From assembly GCA_016871855.1 (NCBI GenBank), contig VHBQ01000022.1, forward strand, positions 1 to 43,654: 43,654 nucleotides of DNA. Direction: 5' to 3'. Both the position numbers and the translations under genes were made by a program. Origin of the DNA: Gemmatimonadota bacterium. GTDB taxonomy: Bacteria > Gemmatimonadota > Gemmatimonadetes > Gemmatimonadales > Gemmatimonadaceae. This document shows positions 8,142 to 18,245 of the stretch, piece by piece. The notes below the pieces were generated by a model that was not told the origin of the DNA, searched no databases, and was given only the letters and a program-made list of their open reading frames with translations. The number at the start of each line of letters is the position of its first letter. Position 1 is the first letter of the stretch.

Positions 8142-9440
8142 ATGCGGGGAATCCTCGGCGCCATCTGCTGCGCAACATTGCCAGCGGTCGCGGCGCACGG
8201 CGTCGACGCACAGAGCGTTCGCCCGAGTCCAGCGACGCGCGGCGGCGCGGTCAACGCGACGGCGGTGTCCGCCCCGCCAAACGCCCCCGCACAGGTGGTC
8301 CTCAGTGACGGCGCGATCGTCCTGCGCTACAATGGCGCGACCATCTTCACCGGCAGCCTGAGCGCCACACGCGGCACCCCACGCGTGCGGCAGCTCGTGG
8401 ACACCTCGGGCGGACGGATCACGCAGGTGGTCAGCTGGGTCTCCGGCGCCGGTCGCTACGCGCTGCGCGGAACAGTGCGCGCCGCGGGCGAAGCGTTCGC
8501 GGTGGAGGCCGATCCGCGCGAGGACGGCGTACCGATCGTGCGGCACAGCGTAGGGCCGAGCCACAACCTGCTGAACCGCGCCGTGTATGCGCGCGACCGC
8601 GACTGGCTGCTGAGCGTGGACTTCCCGGCCAGCGCCCGGTTGACCCCCGTGGTCCACGGTGACTCGAGTGCCCACGAATTAGTAGCAGAAGGATACGAAA
8701 TAACCCTGCGCTTCCGCCCCCGCTTCTACCAGCGGCACCGCGCCCTGGCGCACTACGAGCCGTGGACCTTCCGGCCGTGGACAGGCGCGGTGCAAGGGTG
8801 GACGTCGTGGTTCGCGTTCAAGGACAAGGTGACCGAGGAGGACATCCAGCGCGCCGCCGACGTGATGGCGTCGCAACTGAAGCCGTACGGGTACGACGTG
8901 CTGCAGATTGACGACGGCTTCCAGCAGAACCCGATCTCGGTGCCGGACCACTGGCTAACCACGAACGCGAAGTTCCCTGGTGGGCTCTCGGAGCTGCAGG
9001 CGTACATCGCCGGGCGCGGGCTGACGCCGGGACTGTGGACCAACACGGCGTTTCACGATTCGGCGTGGGCGGCGGGTCACCCGCAGTACTTCATTCGCGG
9101 CGCCGACGGTAAGCCGTCGCGCGGCAACTGGGTGGGGTACGTGATGGACGGCAGCGCGGCGACGATGCGTGACCTCGTCCTGCCGGTGTACAAGGAGCTG
9201 CGGCGGCAGGGGTGGCGCTACTATAAGGTGGACGCCCTGCGGCACACGCGGTACGAGGGGTTCAACAGCCACGCCGGATACTTCACGCAGCGGAAGCTGG
9301 ACCGCGAGCGGGTGTTTCGCGACTTCGTGCAACAGATTCGCGCGACAATCGGGCGGGAGTCGTTCCTGCTCGCGTCCTGGGGGCCGCGCCCGGAGCTCAT
9401 CGGAATCATCGACGCCACGCGGCTCGGCGACGCACCGTGA
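8142..9440 (+). CDS. GH36-like alpha-galactosidase (melibiase-type TIM barrel), 3'-truncated
   Basis: 432 residues: signal peptide (about 1-23), a beta-rich N-terminal domain, then the start of a TIM barrel with QGWTSWFAFKDKVTEEDI, YGYDVLQIDDGFQ and YYKVDALRH, where the Asp of KVD is the expected nucleophile. Good GGAGG 7 bp before the ATG. The sequence breaks at IIDATRLGD, just where the acid/base region of the barrel would follow, and ends two codons later. Full GH36-type enzymes are considerably longer. From about 9427 the DNA encodes, in another frame, the C-terminus of an NtrC-family regulator. The product as written should be inactive. Either a deletion or an assembly chimera explains it. 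Confidence 0.85.
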   Translation: MRGILGAICCATLPAVAAHGVDAQSVRPSPATRGGAVNATAVSAPPNAPAQVVLSDGAIVLRYNGATIFTGSLSATRGTPRVRQLVDTSGGRITQVVSWVSGAGRYALRGTVRAAGEAFAVEADPREDGVPIVRHSVGPSHNLLNRAVYARDRDWLLSVDFPASARLTPVVHGDSSAHELVAEGYEITLRFRPRFYQRHRALAHYEPWTFRPWTGAVQGWTSWFAFKDKVTEEDIQRAADVMASQLKPYGYDVLQIDDGFQQNPISVPDHWLTTNAKFPGGLSELQAYIAGRGLTPGLWTNTAFHDSAWAAGHPQYFIRGADGKPSRGNWVGYVMDGSAATMRDLVLPVYKELRRQGWRYYKVDALRHTRYEGFNSHAGYFTQRKLDRERVFRDFVQQIRATIGRESFLLASWGPRPELIGIIDATRLGDAP

Positions 9441-9963
9441 CCTCGAACAGCTGGTGCATGAGGGGAAGTTCCGCGAGGACCTGTACTATCGGCTCCACGT
9501 CTTCCCCATCGAGTTGCCGCCGCTGCGCGAGCGTCGTGAAGACGTCCCGGCGCTCGTTCGGCATTTCGCCCGCCGGTTCCGGACCGAACTCGGCGTGGAA
9601 GAGCGCGACTTCGACCGGGACGCCATGGACGTGCTGTGCCGCTACGACTGGCCGGGCAATGTGCGCGAACTCGAGAACGTGGTGCAGCGGGCGTTGGTCT
9701 CACGCCGTCAGGGACCCATTGGCGTCGAGTCGCTGCCGCCCAAGCTCGTGATGCGCACGATGGGCATCGCCGCGGGTTCGAGAACGGAGGCACCCGCCGC
9801 CAGCCAAGGCGTCGAGCCGCTCGACGTCATCGAGCGCCGCGCGATCGAGCACGCGCTGTTCGTCCTCGAGGGCAATGTCTCGCTGGCCGCGAAGCAGCTC
9901 GGCATCGGCCGCGCCACGATGTACCGGAAGCTGGCGCAGTACGGACTGGTGAAACCCGAGTAG
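9427..9963 (+). CDS. C-terminal fragment of an NtrC-family sigma-54 activator (5'-truncated)
   Basis: About 178 residues beginning ATHRDLEQLVHEGKFREDLYYRL, the end of a sigma-54-interacting AAA+ domain. They continue through PLRERREDVPALVRHF and WPGNVRELENVV (sensor II) to a Fis-type helix-turn-helix: GNVSLAAKQLGIGRATMYRKL. The receiver domain, Walker A/B and GAFTGA loop are absent because the upstream DNA belongs to the truncated galactosidase. There is no natural start; GTG 9454 is the first in-frame candidate. Without Walker motifs it cannot act as an ATPase, so it is probably a gene remnant or one side of a misjoin. The frame stops at 9963, followed by a shared terminator hairpin. Confidence 0.88.
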   Translation, partial: ATHRDLEQLVHEGKFREDLYYRLHVFPIELPPLRERREDVPALVRHFARRFRTELGVEERDFDRDAMDVLCRYDWPGNVRELENVVQRALVSRRQGPIGVESLPPKLVMRTMGIAAGSRTEAPAASQGVEPLDVIERRAIEHALFVLEGNVSLAAKQLGIGRATMYRKLAQYGLVKPE

Positions 9964-9988
9964 CGGCTTCACAGCGGCCGCAATGCAA

Positions 9989-10017
9989 CGAGCGCCCCGG
10001 CCAGACCGGGGCGCTCG
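9989..10017. terminator. Hairpin terminator between convergent genes
   Basis: Perfect 12-bp inverted repeat CGAGCGCCCCGG / CCGGGGCGCTCG (9989-10000 and 10006-10017) with a 5-base loop, between the NtrC fragment (ends 9963) and argG (ends 10033 on the minus strand). No long T-run follows on either strand, so it may act as a weak bidirectional terminator or mRNA end-protecting hairpin. Confidence 0.65.
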
Positions 10018-10032
10018 TCATTTGATGCGTGG

Positions 10033-12100
<2,068 letters not shown>

Positions 12101-12149
12101 CAATTCGTCAGATTCGACGGTGATTCCTCCTGAACGCGCGAGGGCTGTG

Positions 12150-13124
12150 ATGCGACTTCGTCCCCTGGGACTCATTGTTGGCGCCATCCTTCTCGGAAGC
12201 GGGGCCTACGTCGTCAGTGTCTGGGCGCCGGACGTTCCCGTGGAGGCGCTGACCGCGCGCTGGGCGCCTACCCCCTCGCAGTTCGTCCGCCTCAATGGCC
12301 AGGCGTTCCACCTTCGCGACGACGGCCCGCGCGACGATTCGCTGCCCGTGGTGCTCGTGCACGGCACCGGGGCGAGCCTGCACACGTGGGATGGTTGGAC
12401 CGACTCGCTGCGCACAACGCGCCGCGTCATTCGCTTTGACTTGCCAGGATTCGGGCTGACCGGCCCGTCGCCGGACGGTGACTACCGGATGGAGGCGTAC
12501 GTGCGCGCGGTCATCGCCGTGCTCGATACGCTGGGTGTGCGGCGCGTGGTCATCGGCGGCAATTCGCTCGGCGGCGGCGTGGCCTGGCATGTAGCCGTCG
12601 CGCATCCCGAGCGTGTGTCTCACCTGATCCTCGTGGACGCGGTGGGTTATCCATTTGAACCCGAGTCCATGCCGATCGGCTTCCGGCTCGCGCGCATCCC
12701 CGTGCTGAACGTGCTGATCCAGCGCCTCCTGCCGCGTTCGGTGGTCGAGGCCAGCGTACGCAATGTGATGGGCGATCCGGCGCGCGTGACGCCGGCGCTC
12801 GTCGACCGCTACTACGATCTCACCCGCCGCGAGGGCAATCGTGCGGCGCTCGTGGCCCGGTTCCGGCAGTCTGGCGGCGATAGCGACACCGCCGCCATTC
12901 GCACGATTCGTCAGCCCACGCTGGTGCTGTGGGGCGAGCGCGACCGGCTCATTCCACTCCGGTTCGCCGCGCAGTTCGGGCGTGACATTCCCGGCAGCCG
13001 CGTCGTGACGTATCCCACGCTGGGCCACGTGCCGCACGAGGAGGATCCCGTGGCCACGTTTGCGGCGGTGCGTGCGTTCCTGATGCCCGTCTCGGGTGCC
13101 GCCGCGTCCTCAGCCGTTCGCTGA
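12150..13124 (+). CDS. Alpha/beta hydrolase, membrane-anchored or exported
   Basis: 324-residue alpha/beta-hydrolase fold protein. An N-terminal hydrophobic stretch (about residues 5-24) acts as signal or anchor. The oxyanion segment VLVHGTGASLHTW (69-80), nucleophile elbow GGNSLGGG (S139), catalytic Asp in LWGERDRLIP (D265) and catalytic His in TLGHVPHEEDP (H293) form a complete triad. It resembles the meta-cleavage-product hydrolase/haloalkane dehalogenase-like branch, but the substrate is unknown. ATG 12150 is preferred over earlier in-frame starts that overlap the MBL gene and lack a signal. The 3' end overlaps convergent rsmD by 15 bp. Confidence 0.9.
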   Translation: MRLRPLGLIVGAILLGSGAYVVSVWAPDVPVEALTARWAPTPSQFVRLNGQAFHLRDDGPRDDSLPVVLVHGTGASLHTWDGWTDSLRTTRRVIRFDLPGFGLTGPSPDGDYRMEAYVRAVIAVLDTLGVRRVVIGGNSLGGGVAWHVAVAHPERVSHLILVDAVGYPFEPESMPIGFRLARIPVLNVLIQRLLPRSVVEASVRNVMGDPARVTPALVDRYYDLTRREGNRAALVARFRQSGGDSDTAAIRTIRQPTLVLWGERDRLIPLRFAAQFGRDIPGSRVVTYPTLGHVPHEEDPVATFAAVRAFLMPVSGAAASSAVR

Positions 13125-13667
13125 TGGCGGCGCCGGGCGCGATACAGCCGGCGCGCGGTAGACGGTGACGGCGGTGTCGCCGTACTCGTAGCGTCGGCCG
13201 CCGCCGGGGAGCGGATGGGCAGCCGCATGCTCGGCGACAAAGATCCGGGCGAAGTGTGTGGCCTGCCAACTCTCGATGACGCGGTCGAGCATCCGCGATT
13301 CATATGGTGGGTCGCAGAAGCAGATGTCGTACACGCCCGTCGTGGTGAGGGCCGCCGCAAAGGGGAGCGCATCGCGCTTGAAGATCCGGGTGCCATCGCG
13401 CGCCCGAAGCGCGGCCACGTTGGCCTTGAGGGCGTGCAGGCTGGCCGGGCGCGTCTCGACGAAATCGGCGCTGCGCGCGCCACGCGAGAGCGCCTCGAGG
13501 CCCAACGCGCCGGTCCCCGCGAACAAGTCCAGCACCCGCGCGTCCTTCAGGTCACGCGCGAGCAGGTCGAGCATCGCGGCGCGCACCTTCTCTGCCGTCG
13601 GGTGCACGCGGAAGTCGTTCGGCGACGTCAGGTCGCGCCCCGCCCACTTGCCGGCGACGATTCTCAT
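13110..13667 (-). CDS. rsmD: 16S rRNA (guanine966-N2)-methyltransferase
   Basis: 185-residue class I SAM methyltransferase that modifies G966 of 16S rRNA. It begins MRIVAGKWAGRDL, typical of RsmD. The SAM-binding motif LDLFAGTGALGLEALSRGA lies at about 47-64 and the catalytic DPPY at 119-122. Length fits the family (about 180-200). Its ATG overlaps the stop of the upstream serine hydrolase as ATGA (13664-13667), so it is expressed from the upstream gene's transcript, an unusual partner for an rRNA modification enzyme, which is more often next to coaD. The end overlaps the convergent alpha/beta hydrolase gene. Confidence 0.95.
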   Translation of the reverse strand: MRIVAGKWAGRDLTSPNDFRVHPTAEKVRAAMLDLLARDLKDARVLDLFAGTGALGLEALSRGARSADFVETRPASLHALKANVAALRARDGTRIFKRDALPFAAALTTTGVYDICFCDPPYESRMLDRVIESWQATHFARIFVAEHAAAHPLPGGGRRYEYGDTAVTVYRAPAVSRPAPPSANG

Positions 13668-15385
13668 GGTTTGCTGAGCGGCACCAAGCCGCCCGGAGTG
13701 ACGGCCGCTGCGCTGCCGGCGAAACTCAGGTGCGCGCCCACACCGCCGCGGGGATCGAAAGTTCGATACTCACCGCGCCCCGTCGGGATGAGTTCGATGG
13801 CGACATACGGGCGTGCGCCGAGGTCTTCTATCCGCCGGCTCCGATTGAACGTGTAGATGTTCGTGGCTCCACCGCGCTCGAAGTTCAGCCGCACCGTGGT
13901 GCGGAGGCCCCCCTCGGGCCCGCGCAGCGACCCAATGACCTCGAACGACTGGAAAGCGCCGAGTCGCTGGCGACGCCCCTCCATCAGCGCCCCCTCCTGG
14001 CGCGCCACCTCCGCGGAGTCGGGTGCGCCCTCGCCAAGTGCCGCGAGCAGCGGCCCCACGTTGCCCGCGACGAGTCCCTGGACGATTCGATGGGCGCGGG
14101 CGTTAGCTTCCGCCGCTCCCGGTGGGGACACCGTGTCGCCGGTGGAGAGCAGGCTGTAGGCGTGCTGGCCGGCGGCCTCCGCGAGCAGGCGGCCATTGGC
14201 GACGCGCAGCACCAATCGGCTGCCGTCGGCGAGGCGGTAGGTGCCGGCGATCGCTGCCAGTGATTCGGCGGGGACGCGCACCCGCTCCGGCGGCAAGGTA
14301 TACGGTTGGCCGAAGAGGATGCGGTCGAGCACGCGCAGGGTCTGCGTGGCCGTGAGCTCCGACACCGTGGACGTCAGGAAGACGGACAGGCCTTCGTCCA
14401 CGAAACGCAGGTACTCCGCGACGTAGACGCCATTGCCACCATTGTGTGTCACCAGGCGCGTGCTGCGCGGCGTCTTCATCACGGCCCAACCGTACGCGTA
14501 TTGCGATTCGCCGTCGGGGCCTTCGTTCACATATCCCGTCGTGAATTTTCGACGGCTGGAGTCGGTGAGCACGCGCGCGTCATTGAGCGCCGCATCCCAC
14601 CGGGCCATGTCACCGAGCGTGGTGTGCAGGCCGCCATTGCCACGCAGGGCCCAATACGGCGCGTCGTCCGCCGCGATGCGGTCCACGATCGTCCCCCAGT
14701 CACGGTCGTTCTGGTACCCATGCGCGAGACGCGCCGCGGGCCATCGCGGCGCCTTGTATCCGGTCTCGCGCATTCCGGCGGGCGTCAGCACCAAGTCGCG
14801 CAGCGCCGTTTCATAGTCGCTGCCGGTGACGAGCTCGATGATCGCCGCGAGCAGCGAATAGCCGGCGTTCGAGTAGAAGTGCGTGGCGCCGATCGGGTTC
14901 CGCAGGGGCGTCTCGAACATCCGGCGCACGTATTCATCGCGAGACGTCGGTTCGTAGTCCGTTGGTGAAAAGTCGGACTTGAACCCTGCGGTATGCGTGA
15001 GCAGCTGGTGCAGGGTGATCGCGCGCTTGTCTGCGGGCGCGTCAGGGAAGAAGCGTGCCAGCGAATCGGTGGTCCGCAGGCGGCCGCGTTCCTCGAGGCG
15101 CAGGATGGCGGCGGCGGTGAACTGCTTGGTGATGGACCCGAGGTTGTACACCGTGGCGGTATCGGCAACGATGCCGGCGGCGCGGTCGGCCATGCCGTAG
15201 CTGCGCGCGATCACCGGGCGCCCGTCGCGGATGACGAGGACGCCACCGGTGTAGCCGAGGTTCTCGAGCGTGAGGAAGTACTCGTGCACACGCGCCGCGA
15301 GTTGCGCGTCCGTCGGGGCCTGGGCGGTCACGGCGCCGGCGAACAGCGAGAGAGCGGACAGGAGCGCGACACGACGACCGTGCAT
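13664..15385 (-). CDS. Exported serine hydrolase, beta-lactamase class C/DD-peptidase family
   Basis: 573 residues. Signal peptide about 1-22 (ends TAQA). The penicillin-binding/class C fold spans about 30-370 with S84-x-x-K87 (SITK), Y171-S-N173 and an HNGGN motif serving as the KTG-like box. A C-terminal beta-rich domain (about 370-573; GTYRLADGSRLVLRV) resembles the DUF3471/lipocalin-like extensions found in many such enzymes. Relatives include D-aminopeptidases and esterases, so true beta-lactamase activity should not be assumed. It is first in a two-gene unit with rsmD (4-bp overlap). GAGG lies just before the ATG, within the inverted repeat at 15391-15426. Confidence 0.9.
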   Translation of the reverse strand: MHGRRVALLSALSLFAGAVTAQAPTDAQLAARVHEYFLTLENLGYTGGVLVIRDGRPVIARSYGMADRAAGIVADTATVYNLGSITKQFTAAAILRLEERGRLRTTDSLARFFPDAPADKRAITLHQLLTHTAGFKSDFSPTDYEPTSRDEYVRRMFETPLRNPIGATHFYSNAGYSLLAAIIELVTGSDYETALRDLVLTPAGMRETGYKAPRWPAARLAHGYQNDRDWGTIVDRIAADDAPYWALRGNGGLHTTLGDMARWDAALNDARVLTDSSRRKFTTGYVNEGPDGESQYAYGWAVMKTPRSTRLVTHNGGNGVYVAEYLRFVDEGLSVFLTSTVSELTATQTLRVLDRILFGQPYTLPPERVRVPAESLAAIAGTYRLADGSRLVLRVANGRLLAEAAGQHAYSLLSTGDTVSPPGAAEANARAHRIVQGLVAGNVGPLLAALGEGAPDSAEVARQEGALMEGRRQRLGAFQSFEVIGSLRGPEGGLRTTVRLNFERGGATNIYTFNRSRRIEDLGARPYVAIELIPTGRGEYRTFDPRGGVGAHLSFAGSAAAVTPGGLVPLSKP

Positions 15386-15390
15386 GGCAA

Positions 15391-15426
15391 TATCCTCAGG
15401 GGGGCTGGCAGGGCATATTGAGGATA
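15391..15426. promoter_or_regulatory. Inverted repeat in divergent control region (possible operator)
   Basis: TATCCTCA (15391-15398) and TGAGGATA (15419-15426) form a perfect 8-bp inverted repeat with a 20-bp spacer, between the divergent serine hydrolase and Hpt genes. One arm includes the Shine-Dalgarno sequence of the serine hydrolase. It could be an operator for a dimeric regulator, but nothing identifies the protein. Confidence 0.4.
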
Positions 15427-15483
15427 AGCGCCCCCCGCCGGTTTGAACCAGCGCGGGGCATCTGGGTTTCCACCGGAGAGTGA

Positions 15484-15819
15484 ATGTCCGTCATCGATGC
15501 CGTCGTTCTCGGCCGCCTGCAGCAGGAGCATGACGCCGAGGTGCTCGGGGCGGTCATTGACCTGTTCGTGGAAGACGTGCCCGTCCTGCTGACCGCGCTT
15601 GACGCGGCGCTCGCGGCCGGCGACGTCGAGGCGTTTCGGCGGCACGCACACACGATGAAGTCAAACGCCGACACGTTCGGGGCGACGACGCTCGCCGCGC
15701 TGGCGCGGGAACTCGAGGAAATCGCACGCACGGGCAGCCTGCGCGTCGATGACCGGCTCGCCCCGTTGGGCGCGGCGTCTCGCGAAGCCGTCGAGGCACT
15801 CCAGAGGCTGCATCCATGA
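15484..15819 (+). CDS. Histidine phosphotransfer (Hpt) protein
   Basis: 111-residue stand-alone Hpt domain, a four-helix bundle that relays phosphate between a histidine kinase and a response regulator in the cytoplasm. The phosphoacceptor H56 lies in RRHAHTMKSNADTFGA, matching the family pattern HxLKxxxxxxGA. The ATG is preceded by GGAGA. It overlaps the downstream response regulator-cyclase by 4 bp (ATGA), so that protein is the obvious phosphoryl partner. No histidine kinase is encoded nearby; the donor must lie elsewhere. Confidence 0.92.
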   Translation: MSVIDAVVLGRLQQEHDAEVLGAVIDLFVEDVPVLLTALDAALAAGDVEAFRRHAHTMKSNADTFGATTLAALARELEEIARTGSLRVDDRLAPLGAASREAVEALQRLHP

Positions 15820-16871
15820 ACTACATCGCCCCGCCGCACAAACTGCTTCTCGTGGACGACAACCGGGTGAACCGACTGCTGATCGCGAAGACGCTGCAGC
15901 AACTGGGTCACCGCATCGAGACGGCGGACAATGGGCGCGAGGCGCTGGCGCGGCTGCGCCGGGAGCCGTTCGACCTCATCCTGGCCGATGTCGAAATGCC
16001 GGAGATGAATGGCTACGAGCTGCTCGATGCCTGCCTCCGAGACCCCGAGCTGCGGCACATCCCGATCATAATGACGTCCGCCGTGGACGCGGTGGACAGC
16101 ATCATCCGCTGCATCGAGCTGGGCGCTGAAGACTACCTGACGAAGCCGGTGAACCCGGTGCTGCTGCGGGCGCGAGTGAACGCCAGCCTCGAAAAGAAGA
16201 AGCTCCGCGACGAGCATCGGCGGCTCATTCGCACCTTTGCCGACCGGGGCGTCGCCGCGCAACTGATGCGCGAGGGGTTCGCGCTGGGCGGCGAGTACGC
16301 GGTGATCACCGCGATGTGCTGCGACATCCGCAACTTCACCACGCTCACGGAGCTGCACGGGCCCGCGGCGGTCATCGAGCTGGTCAACGGCTACTACCGC
16401 ATTGTCATCGAGACGGTCGAGTCCTACGGCGGCAACGCCAACCAGATGATGGGAGATGGCGTGATGTCGTTCTTCGGCGCGCCCGTGCACCACCCGGACC
16501 ATGCGCGGCGCGCCGTCGAGTGCGCCATCGAACTGGTGCGCCAGACCGAGGCGTATGACCGCGAGCAGGAGCGCAAGGGGAAGCTGCGGCTCTCCATCGG
16601 GGTCGGCATCGCGACTGGCCAGGTCATCGCCGGGTACGCCGGCACGGAGACACGTGCAACGTACCTCTGCATCGGCGACACGGTGAACCTGAGCGCACGG
16701 CTTGAGTCGCACACCAAGGAGGTCGGCCGCACGATCGTTCTCGACGACGCGACCCGGGCAATGCTCGGCGACTCGATCGAGTTGGAGCCGCTGGGCGAGC
16801 ATCTCTTCAAGGGCAAGACCAAGCCGGTGGCCGTCTTCGCGGTTCGCCGGCCGGGCGAAGGGAAGGCGTAA
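15816..16871 (+). CDS. Response regulator with class III adenylate/guanylate cyclase output
   Basis: 351 residues. Receiver domain (about 8-125) with acidic pair D14/D15, phosphoacceptor D58 (ILADVEMPEMNG), and K110 (LTKP). A helical linker about 125-160 likely mediates dimerisation. The class III cyclase domain (about 163-345) has metal-binding D170 (CCDIRNFT) and D214 (MGDGVMSFFG), and VNLSARLE carrying the transition-state Asn and Arg. The purine-specifying positions are not the classical Lys/Asp: Gln occurs four residues before D214, and the Asp position in YLCIGD is Leu. Cyclase activity is plausible but cAMP versus cGMP cannot be called. Translation is coupled to the Hpt gene. Confidence 0.93.
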   Translation: MNYIAPPHKLLLVDDNRVNRLLIAKTLQQLGHRIETADNGREALARLRREPFDLILADVEMPEMNGYELLDACLRDPELRHIPIIMTSAVDAVDSIIRCIELGAEDYLTKPVNPVLLRARVNASLEKKKLRDEHRRLIRTFADRGVAAQLMREGFALGGEYAVITAMCCDIRNFTTLTELHGPAAVIELVNGYYRIVIETVESYGGNANQMMGDGVMSFFGAPVHHPDHARRAVECAIELVRQTEAYDREQERKGKLRLSIGVGIATGQVIAGYAGTETRATYLCIGDTVNLSARLESHTKEVGRTIVLDDATRAMLGDSIELEPLGEHLFKGKTKPVAVFAVRRPGEGKA

Positions 16872-16894
16872 CTACCACCGGACTTGGAGGATCG

Positions 16895-17332
16895 ATGCGC
16901 ACTGTCTCGTTTGCGCTGGCGGCTCTGGGTGTGCTCAGCGCCTGCTCCTTGCACGTCCGCCGCGGCGCGCCGGCGCCGTCCGCCGCCGAAGGCACGATCG
17001 CGCAGATCTACTACTGGCGCGCGAAGCCGGGGAAGTTCGACGAATACACGCGCTACGTCCGCGAGCACGCGGAGCCGATTGACGAGGCGGGACGGCGCGA
17101 CGGCGCGTTCCTGTCGGTGACGACCTTCATGACGCGCGACACGACCAGCGCCTGGACCCACATGCGCGTCTTCGTGCTGCGCGATTCGACGCAACTCGGC
17201 GAGTTGAGCGCAAAGCTCAGCGCGGCGGGCGCGCGGCTCGAGCCGGACAGCGTGAAGCGGCGCCTGGCGGGCGAGTACTCGGCGACGCTACGGGACGCCG
17301 CTGGCCGCGCGACCGTGGCGATCCTGCGCTAG
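16895..17332 (+). CDS. Predicted lipoprotein of unknown function
   Basis: 145 residues with a lipoprotein signal: basic start MRTVSFALAALGV and lipobox LSAC, giving lipidated Cys17. The mature part contains TIAQIYYWRAKPGKFDEYTRYVREH and SVTTFMTRDTTSAWTHMRVFVLRD, reminiscent of a dimeric alpha/beta-barrel (NIPSNAP/ABM-like) but not clearly assignable. GGAGG precedes the ATG by 4-5 bp. It follows the cyclase gene by 23 bp on the same strand and may share its transcript. Its stop TAG and the stop of the convergent S51 peptidase overlap within the four bases CTAG. Confidence 0.75.
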   Translation: MRTVSFALAALGVLSACSLHVRRGAPAPSAAEGTIAQIYYWRAKPGKFDEYTRYVREHAEPIDEAGRRDGAFLSVTTFMTRDTTSAWTHMRVFVLRDSTQLGELSAKLSAAGARLEPDSVKRRLAGEYSATLRDAAGRATVAILR

Positions 17333-18045
17333 CTGATCCGCTCCGGCTCGAGCACCTGCTCGACCACCTCGCCGTCGATGGCCTGCACGTAGTAGCAGCG
17401 TGCGCCTTCCTTGGCGGCAACTGCCCGCTTGAGCGTCGTCCCCTCGAAGTACAGCCCGGCTTCGTTGTCGCACGCGTAGCCGGGCTTGAGATACCCGGTC
17501 TTGACGAGCTCGTGGTACAACGGACGCCGGCCGGGTTCGGCGTCGTAGTGCGGGGAATGGCTGCCGGGCAGGAAGCCGAGGCACTTGACCACAGACAGCG
17601 TCTTGGGGCGCGAGTCGGTGGTCCCTTCCTCGAACCAACAGAGCGAGCCGGCGCTGGCCCCGCCGAGTACGATGCCGCGCTCCCACGCCTCGCGGAGGAC
17701 GAGGTCAATGCCCTGGGCGCGCCAGATCGCCTGCTGGTTGAGCGTGTTGCCGCCCGAGACGACAATCGCATCAGCCGAGAGGAGCACCTCGTCCCACCCC
17801 CTCGTCTGGGTCAGGCTCTCGATAAAGACGTCCTGCACGAACGGTTCGACATTCAGCGGCGCACAGTAGCCGTAGAAGTTGAGCTTTGCGTCGGGATGAT
17901 CGCCCATCGCGGTCGGCAGATAGCAGATACGCGGGCGCGTCTTGCCCGTCAGTTGGGCCATGTACCGGATGAACGGCGTCATGAAGCCGCCGCCGGCGAT
18001 CAGGATCTTTCGGATGGGAGGTGAGGACTCGTGCGAGGAACGCAT
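17329..18045 (-). CDS. Peptidase E-like protein (family S51)
   Basis: 238-residue cytoplasmic serine peptidase of the S51 (peptidase E/cyanophycinase) family, related to enzymes that cleave Asp-Xaa dipeptides. The start region RKILIAGGGFMTPFIRYMAQLTGKTRPRICYLPTA is typical. DAIVVSGGNTLNQQAIWRAQGID precedes the nucleophile elbow GGASAGSLCWFEEGTTDS (S131), and a catalytic His candidate is in LPGSHSPHYD. The start at 18045 is chosen as the ATG closest to the fold; a slightly earlier in-frame start adds nine residues. It is convergent with the lipoprotein gene and divergent from the acylase at 18246. Confidence 0.9.
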   Translation of the reverse strand: MRSSHESSPPIRKILIAGGGFMTPFIRYMAQLTGKTRPRICYLPTAMGDHPDAKLNFYGYCAPLNVEPFVQDVFIESLTQTRGWDEVLLSADAIVVSGGNTLNQQAIWRAQGIDLVLREAWERGIVLGGASAGSLCWFEEGTTDSRPKTLSVVKCLGFLPGSHSPHYDAEPGRRPLYHELVKTGYLKPGYACDNEAGLYFEGTTLKRAVAAKEGARCYYVQAIDGEVVEQVLEPERIS

Positions 18046-18245
18046 AAACCAGGCAAGGGACCGCGGGCACAACGCCGGTCGAGCGAACGGCGTTCATCAG
18101 GTAGAATTTGGGTCCGTTCCGCGCGGCGGACAATGGCAAATCACCGCGTGGCAGAACGGGCTGCGCGCACATCTATTATATGCACGCATAACCCGGACCA
18201 GACGCTGGCCGTCTGGCCCGCACCGGCCACTCCAAGGTACCCGAC
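18046..18245. promoter_or_regulatory. Divergent control region between S51 peptidase and acylase operon
   Basis: 200 bp without a gene. An AT-rich spot at 18174-18181 reads TATTAT on the plus strand and TATAAT (18175-18180) on the minus strand, candidates for -10 boxes in either direction; no convincing -35 box is seen for either. Downstream, toward the acylase, a 7-bp hairpin CCAGACG/CGTCTGG (18198-18216) lies in the presumed leader. Confidence 0.4.

Noticed and set aside
13664-15385. True beta-lactamase (resistance gene)
   Set aside because: The SxxK and YxN motifs are shared by many esterases and D-aminopeptidases; the third motif is HNGGN rather than KTG and there is a long C-terminal domain, so resistance is not supported.
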